A stretch of 64,000 nucleotides of DNA from an uncultured Ferrimonas sp. GTDB lineage: Bacteria > Pseudomonadota > Gammaproteobacteria > Enterobacterales > Shewanellaceae. The position numbers were made by a program, and so were the translations under genes. Position 1 is the first letter of the stretch, and each line of letters opens with the position of its first letter. Of the stretch, positions 34,655 through 42,953 are shown one piece after another. The notes under the pieces are model-generated. The model did not search any database. It saw nothing but the letters and a program-made list of their open reading frames with translations, and had not been told where the DNA came from. Location of the stretch: NCBI RefSeq assembly GCF_947489035.1, contig NZ_CANLCI010000002.1, forward strand, positions 214,660-278,659, read 5' to 3'.

Positions 34655-36946
34655 TCAATCCACCGAAAGATGTTGGCTAAGCTGGTGAAAAGTTAGAGGT
34701 TTCGCAAACAGGTAGCCTTGATAGTGGCTGCAGCCTTGCTGCTGCAGCTGCTGCCACTGTTGCTGGGTTTCAACCCCTTCGGCCACCAACGTTAATTCCA
34801 GATTGCGACCAATGTCGATGATGCTTTTCACCAACGACGCCGCGCTGTGCTGCGCCCCTAATTCATCAATAAAGCTTTTGTCGATTTTCAGCTCGTCCAG
34901 TGGCAACTGTCGCAACAAACTTAACGATGAATAACCGGTCCCAAAATCGTCCATTGAGATTTTAATGCCATGAGACCGCAGTTGCTGCAGCGACGGCAGC
35001 AACTGTTGCACATCTTCAATGAACAGATTTTCGGTGATCTCCACCGTCAGCGAGCCACACTCAATGCCATTGCGGTTGATGGCCTCTAACAGCTGCTCGA
35101 TAAAGGCTTTCTCAACAAACTGACAGACTGAAATGTTCAGGGCGATTTGCAGCGGCTGGCCATTACGGCAGTGCAGCCCCGCCAACTGTTGCAGCGATCG
35201 CTCCATCACAAATTGGCCAATTTTTAACATCAGCCCAGCCCGTTCCGCCACCCCAATAAACTCATTCGGTGGCACCATGCCCAGCTCGGCGTTACGCCAA
35301 CGCAGCAGTACCTCCACCCCATAGATCTGCCCCTCGGCATCCACTTGGGGTTGATACACCGGATACAACTCTTGTTTATCTAACGCCGAACGCAGTTGCC
35401 GTTCTACGGCAATGCGGTGCAAATAGCACTGTTGCAACGCCGGTTCAAAGAAACAGATGCGATTGCGGTATTTTTTCGCTTCGTACATGGCGATGTCGGC
35501 GGAACGCAACAGCTGATCCATGTTGGTGCCGTGGGTTGGGTAGGAAGCCACGCCAATGCTGACCCCAAGGTGACAATGGATCCCGGCCACAATTACGGGC
35601 TCGCACAGCTGTTGCACCAGTTGCTGACACAGCGGTTCAACCTGAGCAACCACATCGGTTGGGATCAACAGGATGAATTCATCACCGCCGTACCGTACCG
35701 CGCTGCCGCCTGATGGCAGCTGCTGCAATAAGCGCGCGCCTAACTGCTGCAACACCTTATCGCCAATCTCATGACCGAAACTGTCGTTAACGCTCTTGAA
35801 ATGATCCATGTCCAGATACAACAAGCTGAATGGCTGTGCTGGCTCAGACATCATCTGGCTCATGGTGTCTTCCAGATAATTGCGATTGGGCAAACGGGTT
35901 AAGCTGTCGTGGTTGGCTTTATCAAGCAGCAGCTGTTGTTGCTGTTGCTGCACTCGAATGCTGGCGCGAAACAACAGCGACAACACCAACAAAAACAGCA
36001 TAAAGAACACCGGGTAGTACCACACTCGATACCAAAACTGTTCCACGATGGCCGACTTGTTGTGTTTCACGATCGACCACAGCTGATAGCGGCGATCGAA
36101 TAACGCCGCAGCGATAAATAAGCCGTTGTCTTGCTGGTGTTCATAAAAGACGGCGTTATCACTGGATCGCAGCTCTGCCACGGTTTTGGACATGGTTTCA
36201 GTGGCCATCTTGGCGCTGTCGAGGTACGCCTGATAATTGATGGGCTGCGTGTAAGCACTTTCGTTATCAGCAAAGCCAGAATGCAGCTGATAGTAGCGAT
36301 CGAAGGTGCGTAACATCGCCACTTCAATCGCATCGTCCCCCCACATCCCCGGCTCGAAGAAACGCTGTTGTGAGCCAACGCGGATCCCCGCGGTGATCAC
36401 CGCCAGCACCTCGCCATCCGCCCCCACAATGCGTTTGCGGATCGGGATGATCAGCCCTTGCAACCCTTGATGGAAATAGGTGCGCCCAACCACCATCGCG
36501 TCCGACTGTAAGGTTTGTGCAAAGGTGGCCGCCGTGTCTTTATGGGTGGCCAGGTTGTGCATCGGCTTGCCCTGCATGTTGTCACTCACGCTGACCATGC
36601 GGCCGTTTACTCCAGCCAAGCCAAAACCATTGATGTCGCCGTTGGTGGCCATCATTCGGTCAAACAGCGCGTTCATGCGCTGCAGGTTTTCCGGAGTCAG
36701 CTGCGGCTGCAGATCCAATTCACCAATCAGCACATCCAGCAGCATCTCTTTATTGGCAAACACCGAATTGGTGCTGCGCGACACCAACCGCGCCGACTGC
36801 GCCAGTTGTTGATAGCGCTGGGATAGGGTGTCGTGCCAACTTACGACCATGCTGTAGATCAACAACGTGAAACTGAACAGCGCAATACCCCAGTACAGCG
36901 CCCACACGTTATTCTTGATCGTATTCCAGAAGCGCTTAATTGACAT
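34655..36946 (-). CDS. Membrane GGDEF-EAL sensor protein, copy 2
   Basis: 763 residues from ATG 36946. It has the same architecture as copy 1: TM1 WALYWGIALFSFTLLIYSM, a periplasmic sensor domain of about 270 residues with FGLAGVNGRMVSVSDNM and VGRTYFHQGLQGLIIPIRKR, TM2 near 315-335, GGDEF domain with NHDSLTRLPNRNYLE and RYGGDEF (420-424), then EAL domain with EVLLRW, ITENLFIED, DDFGTGYSSLSLLRQLP and LKIDKSF. The cytoplasmic halves are very similar in the two copies while the sensor halves differ, which suggests duplication followed by change of the sensed signal. Both enzyme sites appear intact. The 229-bp gap to copy 1 shows no terminator. Confidence 0.9.
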   Translation of the reverse strand: MSIKRFWNTIKNNVWALYWGIALFSFTLLIYSMVVSWHDTLSQRYQQLAQSARLVSRSTNSVFANKEMLLDVLIGELDLQPQLTPENLQRMNALFDRMMATNGDINGFGLAGVNGRMVSVSDNMQGKPMHNLATHKDTAATFAQTLQSDAMVVGRTYFHQGLQGLIIPIRKRIVGADGEVLAVITAGIRVGSQQRFFEPGMWGDDAIEVAMLRTFDRYYQLHSGFADNESAYTQPINYQAYLDSAKMATETMSKTVAELRSSDNAVFYEHQQDNGLFIAAALFDRRYQLWSIVKHNKSAIVEQFWYRVWYYPVFFMLFLLVLSLLFRASIRVQQQQQQLLLDKANHDSLTRLPNRNYLEDTMSQMMSEPAQPFSLLYLDMDHFKSVNDSFGHEIGDKVLQQLGARLLQQLPSGGSAVRYGGDEFILLIPTDVVAQVEPLCQQLVQQLCEPVIVAGIHCHLGVSIGVASYPTHGTNMDQLLRSADIAMYEAKKYRNRICFFEPALQQCYLHRIAVERQLRSALDKQELYPVYQPQVDAEGQIYGVEVLLRWRNAELGMVPPNEFIGVAERAGLMLKIGQFVMERSLQQLAGLHCRNGQPLQIALNISVCQFVEKAFIEQLLEAINRNGIECGSLTVEITENLFIEDVQQLLPSLQQLRSHGIKISMDDFGTGYSSLSLLRQLPLDELKIDKSFIDELGAQHSAASLVKSIIDIGRNLELTLVAEGVETQQQWQQLQQQGCSHYQGYLFAKPLTFHQLSQHLSVD

Positions 36947-37044
36947 TACTACCGAGGCTCAATAAAGGGTTGCCGCAGTGTACCCACGCCAATTTTTCGG
37001 TGCGACCGCCCTTTCAGGCAAACTTGATCCAAAACAATCCTGGC

Positions 37045-37077
37045 AACATTATTCCATTAAAAAGCGTAACATTATTC
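37045..37077. repeat. Spaced 10-bp direct repeat in a divergent promoter region
   Basis: AACATTATTC occurs at 37045-37054 and 37068-37077, 23 bp apart (about two helical turns). The first copy overlaps a possible plus-strand promoter, TTGATC (37024-37029), 17 bp, CATTAT (37047-37052). The rest of the 267-bp gap between the GGDEF-EAL gene and the exporter shows nothing else. Confidence 0.4.
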
Positions 37078-37213
37078 GCATTAGGCTATTAGCGCCGGTG
37101 ATTTTTTGCCCTGAGTAATCCGCCGATAAGCAACGGCAATGAGCCCGTTGCTTATCCGCCGCCGCCATCGGTAAATGCAGTACTCTCGCTAAAGAACACA
37201 AAGGAGATTGCCG

Positions 37214-38116
37214 TTGTTAAAACGTGGGGAAGGAGTTCTGGTGTTGGCCACCATGCTGGCCTCGCTCGGCTGGTTGGCTTCAAAGCAGATTGTGGCGCAG
37301 CTGCCTGCCACCGCCTTTATCGGTTGGCGGTTTCTGTTGGCCGGTGGGTTATTGCTGTTGCTGCCACGCTGCCGTCGTGCCTTGCAGCAGGCCAAGGCCA
37401 GCGAGATCCGCAAAGGCTTACTGTTGGGGCTGTTGCTGGGGGCTGGGCTGCTGGTGTGGGTGCAAGCGATCATCCACTCAAATCGCATTGGCGAAGGGGC
37501 ATTCATCGCCAGTTTGTCGCTGCTGTTGGTGCCGCCATTGGCGTGGTTACTGTTTGGGCTGCGCCCAAGTCGCCAGTTTTGGCTCAGCGCCCCCATCGCG
37601 CTGCTGGGGTTGCTGGCGTTGATGGCCAACAACGGCTTTCAATTTGAATCGGATCAGCTGTGGTTTTTGGCCGCTGCACTGATGTTGTCGTTGCACTTCA
37701 CCTGCAATCAACGCGCAACGGTGGCGCTGCCTTCGCTGGCATCGGTGGCACTGCAATTGATTGCCGGAGGCTGTTTGGGCTTAACGGTGGCGTGGTATCA
37801 AGGCCAGTGGTCGTTGCTCGCGGTGCCGGTCAGTAACGAAATATGGCAGTGGTTTGCGGTCAGTGTCGGCTTTGCTACGGCGATGCGCTATTGGAGCCAA
37901 ACCAATGCCCAAGGGCGGCTAACGCCAACGGTGGCCGCCGCCATTATGCTGTTGGAGCCGATTTGGACCTTGCTGCTCAGTTTGACGGTGCTGCACGAAC
38001 AGATCAGCCCTTGGCAGCTGGGCGGCTGCGGGCTGATTTTGGCGTCGCTGTTGGTGTATCTGTTGCCGCAGCCCGCATCGACGCAAGCCGTTAAAAGCTC
38101 GATCCCGGCTGACTGA
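37214..38116 (+). CDS. EamA/DMT-family membrane transporter
   Basis: 300 residues, about ten membrane helices in two EamA repeats (first half from GVLVLATMLASLGWLASKQI, second from LWFLAAALMLSLHFTC). The start is TTG 37214, because AAGGAG (37201-37206) lies 7 nt upstream; the in-frame TTG at 37208 is too close to it. The second repeat contains AAAIMLLEPIWTLLLSL, the conserved LEP-like motif of the family. These proteins usually export metabolites or amino acids; the substrate is unknown. Its last 26 bp overlap the 3' end of the DUF924 gene on the other strand. Confidence 0.86.
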   Translation: MLKRGEGVLVLATMLASLGWLASKQIVAQLPATAFIGWRFLLAGGLLLLLPRCRRALQQAKASEIRKGLLLGLLLGAGLLVWVQAIIHSNRIGEGAFIASLSLLLVPPLAWLLFGLRPSRQFWLSAPIALLGLLALMANNGFQFESDQLWFLAAALMLSLHFTCNQRATVALPSLASVALQLIAGGCLGLTVAWYQGQWSLLAVPVSNEIWQWFAVSVGFATAMRYWSQTNAQGRLTPTVAAAIMLLEPIWTLLLSLTVLHEQISPWQLGGCGLILASLLVYLLPQPASTQAVKSSIPAD

Positions 38117-38633
38117 GAAACTGCAACTCTTGCTCCGTTGATGCTCGGCCTAATATCGCATTACGGTGGGGATAACGCCCAAAGCGATCGATGATCTGTT
38201 TATGCTGCAGTTCATAACGCAGGTTGTGCTCTAACCCCTTGGCTTGGTAGAGCAGCGCGGCCTGCTGGTGGATCAACGCCGATTCACTGTGCATGTAAGG
38301 CATGTATAAGAAGCCGCGTTGCTGTGGCGTTAACGGGCTGTCCGCCCCAGCAGCCACCGCTTGTTGCGCCAACACTAACGCCATCGGATCACAGGCAAAC
38401 GCCTGCGCTTGATCGCGATACAGGTTACGCGAGAACTGATCCAACACGATCACTTCTGCTAAGCGCCCTTCACTGCTGCTGCGCCATTGAAACAACTCAC
38501 CGGCTTGCGCTTGCTGGTGTAAGCCGCCAAAACGCTGCTGGATCAGCCGATCAAATTGCACATCTTTCGCAAACCATTGCGCTGGCGTGCACTGCGTAAA
38601 CCAAAATTCAAGTACGTCATTGGCACTGTTCAT
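38091..38633 (-). CDS. DUF924 family protein
   Basis: 180 residues from ATG 38633, with GAGG 5 nt upstream. The family hallmark VLEFWF stands at the N-terminus, followed by AQWFAKDVQFDRLIQQRFG, VIVLDQFSRNLYRDQAQAFACD and the closing FGRYPHRNAILGRAST. It is an all-helical protein of TPR-like fold and unknown biochemical role, probably cytosolic. It begins 9 bp after the DUF4124 gene, so the two are likely cotranscribed. It ends inside the convergent exporter gene. Confidence 0.88.
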   Translation of the reverse strand: MNSANDVLEFWFTQCTPAQWFAKDVQFDRLIQQRFGGLHQQAQAGELFQWRSSSEGRLAEVIVLDQFSRNLYRDQAQAFACDPMALVLAQQAVAAGADSPLTPQQRGFLYMPYMHSESALIHQQAALLYQAKGLEHNLRYELQHKQIIDRFGRYPHRNAILGRASTEQELQFLSQPGSSF

Positions 38634-38642
38634 CACAACCTC

Positions 38643-39326
38643 TTACTGGTTTCGAACCTCTGAATTCACCGCGGCGGACTCCACTGGCATGGCGCCGCGG
38701 CTCTCCAGCGGGTTAACCGTCGGCTTGCTCTTACCTTGGCGCTGCCCGGTGCTGTTGTCACGGTTGGCGTTGGGCGAAGGGGGCAGCATCGGGCTGTTGC
38801 TGGCCGCGGGCATCAACGCCGGCAAAGACACCTTCGAGGTCGGGGTTTGCCGCAGAAACACGATAAGTTGCTCTGGGCTACCTAACTCACTTAAAAGCAG
38901 CTGATCTTCCGCAGCTCGATACTGCATCGCCATGGGCACCGGCACGCCATCGTAGGTCAGCGCGATGCGGTACTCTTCCCCAAGCCTAAACCATTTTCCC
39001 GTGACGGTTTCCCCTGCAACGGTGGTGTAACTCAGGCCACCATCAGCATCAACCTGACTGTGGGCGCCTCCTGCATGCCAACGGCCAATCACGCGATCGG
39101 TTTGGCTGCTGTCATCAACCACTGCGGCCGTGGCACTTTCACCAAAGCTGGCCACGTTGGTGACATTGGCTTTTAACGCCAGTGGCTCTCGGGTTTGGTT
39201 GTTGGCGCAGGGGCGATCCTGAAACGCCACTTTGCCGTTCGCGGTCACGCATTTATAGATGGCGGCCTGAACACCGCCGCTGCCCAGCAGCAAGAGCAGC
39301 GCCACGGCACTTATGGTTGGCTTCAT
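38643..39326 (-). CDS. Secreted protein with DUF4124 domain
   Basis: 227 residues from ATG 39326 (AAGGA 6 nt upstream); an upstream in-frame ATG lacks a site. A signal peptide (MKPTISAVALLLLLGSGGV, cut after QAA) precedes a DUF4124 domain, IYKCVTANGKVAFQDRPC, with its usual Cys pair (about 26 and 39). The middle (about 75-165) is beta-rich (DADGGLSYTTVAGETVTGKWF), and the C-terminus is Pro-, Ser- and Asn-rich and probably disordered. The domain is thought to sit in the cell envelope, but its role is unknown. It leads a two-gene unit with the DUF924 gene. Confidence 0.8.
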   Translation of the reverse strand: MKPTISAVALLLLLGSGGVQAAIYKCVTANGKVAFQDRPCANNQTREPLALKANVTNVASFGESATAAVVDDSSQTDRVIGRWHAGGAHSQVDADGGLSYTTVAGETVTGKWFRLGEEYRIALTYDGVPVPMAMQYRAAEDQLLLSELGSPEQLIVFLRQTPTSKVSLPALMPAASNSPMLPPSPNANRDNSTGQRQGKSKPTVNPLESRGAMPVESAAVNSEVRNQ

Positions 39327-39373
39327 CGTAAGTCCTTTTGTCGATGTTGCCGTTAACCTATTTGAATTCATTA

Positions 39374-39407
39374 CAAAAAGAAACGCCTCGCATTAAGCGA
39401 GGCGTTG
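39374..39407 (-). terminator. Rho-independent terminator of rlmM
   Basis: On the minus strand the stem AACGCCTCGC/GCGAGGCGTT with a TTAAT loop is followed by TCTTTTTG, 13 bp after the rlmM stop. Confidence 0.88.
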
Positions 39408-39419
39408 GCAATCAGCACG

Positions 39420-40487
39420 CTATTTCCGGCGATGCACGTAGACGGTGATCTCTTCCCGATCGTGATACAGATGTTTTGCCTTGATTTCATGGCGAACACC
39501 AGCATGACGTAGGGCACTGGAGAGCTGATTCAAACAATCTGACACCATCGTGTAACGCTGCTTCATCGGCAGCTTCAGATTAAAGATGGCTTCATTACAC
39601 CAACCATTGATAAACCAGCGCGTCATCAGACCAGTAACACGGTCTGGTTTTTCAATCATGTCGCAGATCAGCCAGTGGTTGTTGCTGTGGATTGGCTCGT
39701 GCTTAAAGCCATCCACCGCGTAGTGAGTCACCTGTCCGGTTTCCATCAAGCTGGCGGCCATTTCACCATTATCAATGGCTTCAACAAACATGCCTCGGCG
39801 CACCAGTTGATAGGTCCAACCGCCGGGGCACGCGCCCAGATCCACCGCTTTCAAACCCGAATGAGCACGTTGCTCCTGCTCTTCTGGGGTCAGGAAGACG
39901 CTAAACGCTTCATCCAGCTTTAGGGTGGAACGGCTTGGGGCATCGGATGGGAACTTCAGTCGTTCAATGCCCATGTAATACTGCGAGCCGTTATCAGAGC
40001 GGCTGTAACCCAAGTAACCGTTACCGCTGTCGGTTAAGAACAGATGGATGCGCGGCATTTTGTCGCGCTCGGTTTTGGTCAACAGACCGGTGCTGCGCAT
40101 TGCTTGGCGCAGCGGCACGGTAAACTTGCGGCAGAACGACAACAGCGAACGGTACTCGTCGCCTTCGCCACTTTCGACCCACAATTTGCCGGATTTCGGC
40201 AACAACTCGGCGTGCTGCATGATGGCGCTGATCCGATCGTTCGGATCCATGTCGCTCAATTCAGCCTGCACCACAAACCAGCTTCGGGCGAAGATAAGCT
40301 CAGCAAAGTTCAGCTTTTCCATCAGCAGGTTGCCGTCTTCGGGGCCGTAGCCTTCAAACAATACGAAACCCGAGTTGTTGATCACTCGAGGAAAACCGTA
40401 CACCTCGAGCTCTGCCGCTAACTCTTGCACTTCAGCGGCACACTCTTTTTCAAAGCCAGGCCGACAATGCAGCAGGACCTTATTCAT
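39420..40487 (-). CDS. rlmM: 23S rRNA 2'-O-ribose C2498 methyltransferase RlmM
   Basis: 355 residues (E. coli 366) from ATG 40487, with GGAGA upstream. An N-terminal THUMP domain (VLLHCRPGFEKECAAEVQELA) precedes a Rossmann methyltransferase domain with the SAM loop VDLGACPGGWTYQLVRRGM. The K-D-K-E catalytic set is suggested by LKLDEAF, ICDMIEKP, LKLPMKQRY and VRHEIKAKHLYHDREE. It modifies one ribose in the peptidyltransferase region. It overlaps DUF423 by 8 bp and is the last gene of the gcvA/hydrolase/DUF423/rlmM cluster, an order also typical of Shewanella. Confidence 0.95.
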   Translation of the reverse strand: MNKVLLHCRPGFEKECAAEVQELAAELEVYGFPRVINNSGFVLFEGYGPEDGNLLMEKLNFAELIFARSWFVVQAELSDMDPNDRISAIMQHAELLPKSGKLWVESGEGDEYRSLLSFCRKFTVPLRQAMRSTGLLTKTERDKMPRIHLFLTDSGNGYLGYSRSDNGSQYYMGIERLKFPSDAPSRSTLKLDEAFSVFLTPEEQEQRAHSGLKAVDLGACPGGWTYQLVRRGMFVEAIDNGEMAASLMETGQVTHYAVDGFKHEPIHSNNHWLICDMIEKPDRVTGLMTRWFINGWCNEAIFNLKLPMKQRYTMVSDCLNQLSSALRHAGVRHEIKAKHLYHDREEITVYVHRRK

Positions 40488-40869
40488 CGATTCTCTCCCA
40501 AGCAAACACGGCGGCGGCCAATAGCCCCCAACCGATCATTAAAGTCAGTCCACCAATGGGGGTAATTGGCCCCCAAATTTTGCTGCCGCCAAACACCAAC
40601 ATATAGATGCTGCCGCTAAAACCGGCCATGCCAGCAATAAAGCAAGCTCCGGCGGCGCTCAGTAGACGTCCACCAACACCAAGGCGCAGCGCTAACGCCA
40701 CCCCAAACAGTGCCAGTGCGTGTAAAAATTGGTACTGCACTGCAGTATTAAAACTGGCCAATAAACTGGCCGAGACCTTACCGGGTAAACCGTGGGCACC
40801 GTAGGCGCCAAGCGCCGTGGCCAACAGCCCCAATAACGCGGCGATTACGCCGTAAATTCTGCTTGTCAT
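40480..40869 (-). CDS. DUF423 small membrane protein
   Basis: 129 residues from ATG 40869, with AGGAC 5 nt upstream; the frame extends 14 codons further but has no ribosome site. Four membrane helices, with the family motif LGAYGAHGL after the first, QYQFLHALALFGVAL, AGMAGFSGSIYMLVF and PIGGLTLMIGWGLLA. It sits in the inner membrane, function unknown, and is nearly always found beside gcvA and rlmM in this group of bacteria. It starts 8 bp after the hydrolase and overlaps rlmM. Confidence 0.9.
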   Translation of the reverse strand: MTSRIYGVIAALLGLLATALGAYGAHGLPGKVSASLLASFNTAVQYQFLHALALFGVALALRLGVGGRLLSAAGACFIAGMAGFSGSIYMLVFGGSKIWGPITPIGGLTLMIGWGLLAAAVFAWERIDE

Positions 40870-40877
40870 GTTGTGTC

Positions 40878-41540
40878 CTAGCGTCCCTTTAAAATAGCAG
40901 CACGGATCCATTCGGCGGCGGTTTCAATGTGTTGTTGTTGGCTAAAACCACTGCTTTTTCGTGGCTTAAAGCTGTGATCGCCATCCGCCAAATAGCGTAC
41001 GTCCACGGCCGCTGGCATCGAGTGTTCAGCCAACTCTGCGGCGCTGCCAAAGGCGTCGCGGCTGCCTTGAATGATCAGCACCGGCACCTGCGCTTGTTGC
41101 AACGGTTGCCAACGCCACTTCTCGGGCTCTGTTTTGCCCACCGGGTGAAACGGGTAGCCCAGCGCAAAGGCGCCGGCCAGTGCGGTTGAACTGGCACAAA
41201 CACAGGCCACTCGTCCGCCCATCGATTTGCCCGCCACATACAGCGGCAGTTCGGGATAACGTTGCTGCACCGCGGCTATCCAGCGTTGGTAGCAGTCGGT
41301 CAGCTTGGGCAGCCGATCCGGTGGGCGGCGTTTGTCGTTCGCCCGCGCAGTCACCATGTAATCAAATTCAAATCGCAACACCAGCACTTCCGGCGTGGCA
41401 ATGGCCACCGCCAGCTGCGCCATCACGTCGTGATCCATGCCGGCGCCGGCACCGTGCGCCAACAGCACGACTGCTTGGGCCCGCTCGCCGCCATCACGGC
41501 GCAGTAACGACGGCCATGCGCTTTCGGGATTATTCGGCAT
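40878..41540 (-). CDS. Alpha/beta hydrolase of the TEX30/KANL3 type
   Basis: 220 residues, a minimal alpha/beta hydrolase. After the oxyanion strand VVLLAHGAGAGMDHDVM come the nucleophile elbow GKSMGGRVA (Ser near 106), the acid Asp in IQGSRDAFG and the His in LADGDHSFKPRKSSG, all in the right order. Cytosolic, no signal peptide. Its start overlaps the gcvA stop by 11 bp and DUF423 follows after 8 bp, so the four genes look like one operon. The substrate is unknown. Confidence 0.85.
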   Translation of the reverse strand: MPNNPESAWPSLLRRDGGERAQAVVLLAHGAGAGMDHDVMAQLAVAIATPEVLVLRFEFDYMVTARANDKRRPPDRLPKLTDCYQRWIAAVQQRYPELPLYVAGKSMGGRVACVCASSTALAGAFALGYPFHPVGKTEPEKWRWQPLQQAQVPVLIIQGSRDAFGSAAELAEHSMPAAVDVRYLADGDHSFKPRKSSGFSQQQHIETAAEWIRAAILKGR

Positions 41541-42447
41541 TGGGGATCAGATCGCTGTGGGCTTCATCGGCAAAGGTTTGCAGCAACCAGTCGCGAAACG
41601 CTTGGATCTTACCCAAGTCTTCCTGACTTTCATGGCACACCAGGTAGTAGGCGCTTTTGCTTTGCAGCACCACATCAAACGGACACAACAACCGCCCCGC
41701 TTCCACTTCTGGGCGAGCCAATACCGAGGATCCCAGCGCGATCCCTTGACCGTGGATCGCTGCCTGCAAGACCAGGCTTGAGTGGCTAAAGATCGGCCCG
41801 GTATTCACGTTCACCAAGCCTTGCCCATGCTGCTTCGCCCACGCCTTCCAGTTGTGGCGGGTCATGTCGTGCAGCAGCGTGTGCTTGGCCAGATCTTCCA
41901 CGGTTCGCAGTGGCTTACTGCCTTGCAGCATCCGCGGCGAACACAGCGGCACCAAGCACTCGGCCCGCAGTTTATCCGCCCGCAACCCCGGCCAGTGGCC
42001 TCGGCCAAAGTAGATCGCCACATCCACGTCTTCTGTCAGCGACTCTTCATCTTGATCCACCGCTTTGATCCGCACATCAATCTCTGGGTGCAGCTCAGCA
42101 AAGCGCGCCAACTTGGGCACCAACGATTGGATCGCAAAGGAGGGAGTCATGCTAACGGTTAACGAGCCGGTCGCGGTGCGCGCCAATAAGCGTTCAGTCG
42201 CATCGGCCAACTGAGTAAACACGTCTTTGGTGTCGAGAAAGTAGCTTTGCCCCTCTTCGGTCAGCAGCAAAGAGCGGTTGCGGCGGCGGAACAATTTTAA
42301 GCCTAAGTGCTCTTCAAGTGCCTTAATTTGGTGGCTGACTGCGGCCTGAGTCACAAAAAGTTCTTCGGCAGCACGAGTGAAGCTGAGGTTGCGCGCAGCG
42401 GCTTCAAACGCTTTCAGCGCATTAAGTGGGGGTAAGCGTCTAGACAT
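41530..42447 (-). CDS. gcvA: LysR-type regulator GcvA
   Basis: 305 residues, as in E. coli GcvA. The winged helix is RLPPLNALKAFEAAARNLSF followed by TRAAEELFVTQAAVSHQIKALEE, which is very close to the family. The effector domain has SMTPSFAIQSLVPKLARF and DEESLTEDVDVAIYFGRGHWPGL. GcvA controls glycine cleavage genes in response to glycine and purines. It heads the cluster with the hydrolase, DUF423 and rlmM genes. Start ATG 42447 is chosen over an ATG three codons upstream because it begins the usual MSRRLPPLNAL. Confidence 0.92.
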   Translation of the reverse strand: MSRRLPPLNALKAFEAAARNLSFTRAAEELFVTQAAVSHQIKALEEHLGLKLFRRRNRSLLLTEEGQSYFLDTKDVFTQLADATERLLARTATGSLTVSMTPSFAIQSLVPKLARFAELHPEIDVRIKAVDQDEESLTEDVDVAIYFGRGHWPGLRADKLRAECLVPLCSPRMLQGSKPLRTVEDLAKHTLLHDMTRHNWKAWAKQHGQGLVNVNTGPIFSHSSLVLQAAIHGQGIALGSSVLARPEVEAGRLLCPFDVVLQSKSAYYLVCHESQEDLGKIQAFRDWLLQTFADEAHSDLIPNAE

Positions 42448-42769
42448 GGCGATCACTTTATTAGTTTTTCTAATGGCAAAGTGTACTTTATTTTTACATA
42501 GCGGCTCCAGTCATTTGGCCAAATTGATGCCGTGTTCAAATATCAATCCAATTTGCGATCGCGCCTCGTTATTTGGGCACGGTTCAGCACCGTGCCGCAC
42601 GGTTGCTGCGCCGAACCGCAGCAGCAACCGTTTTCGAACACAGAGCCCGATATGACGGCGTTTCAGCGGATCAGGCAGGGATGCTTGAAGCCCCTTCCCC
42701 GTTCGCCCTCAGCCTCTGAGTGCCCTTGGGCTGCTGATAAGACAACAACGAGCCCATTGGCCCGACAAC
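42448..42769. other. Long structured gap upstream of gcvA
   Basis: Of the 506 bp between gcvA and the desaturase-like gene, this part contains an AT-rich piece (42448-42520), presumably the gcvA promoter, and two strong hairpins at 42576-42634. The remainder (42635-42769) shows no gene or repeat that I can support; an open frame across it runs through the terminator and is discounted. Confidence 0.55.
42576..42634. repeat. Two adjacent hairpins divergent from gcvA
   Basis: Hairpin 1 is GGCACGGT/ACCGTGCC with a 5-nt loop (42576-42596). Hairpin 2 is CGGTTGCTGC/GCAGCAACCG with an 11-nt loop (42600-42630), followed on the plus strand by TTTT. CGGTTC in hairpin 1 can also pair with GAACCG in the loop of hairpin 2, so two folds compete. 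Confidence 0.65.
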
Positions 42770-42800
42770 AAAAAACGCGCCCTCGAAAAGAGGGCGCGTT
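42770..42800 (-). terminator. Rho-independent terminator of the desaturase-like gene
   Basis: On the minus strand an 11-bp perfect stem, AACGCGCCCTC/GAGGGCGCGTT with a 5-nt loop, ends in six T. It lies about 155 bp after the stop; the intervening bases show nothing. Confidence 0.85.
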
Positions 42801-42953
42801 GGCTGCGATTGGGCACCATCGAATTAACAGTGCGTTAACAACCCCGACGAAACATGAGTTAGATTCATTCAAGTGGGTGCTCGGCACGCGCTGTGCGGTA
42901 AAAATCCCCACCTAACCTGCATTTCGCTCATCCGACGGCCACGGTTGCTGCCA

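Noticed and set aside
42532..42915. 127-codon open frame upstream of gcvA
   Set aside because: It runs through both hairpins and a strong minus-strand terminator and has no ribosome site or protein-like pattern.
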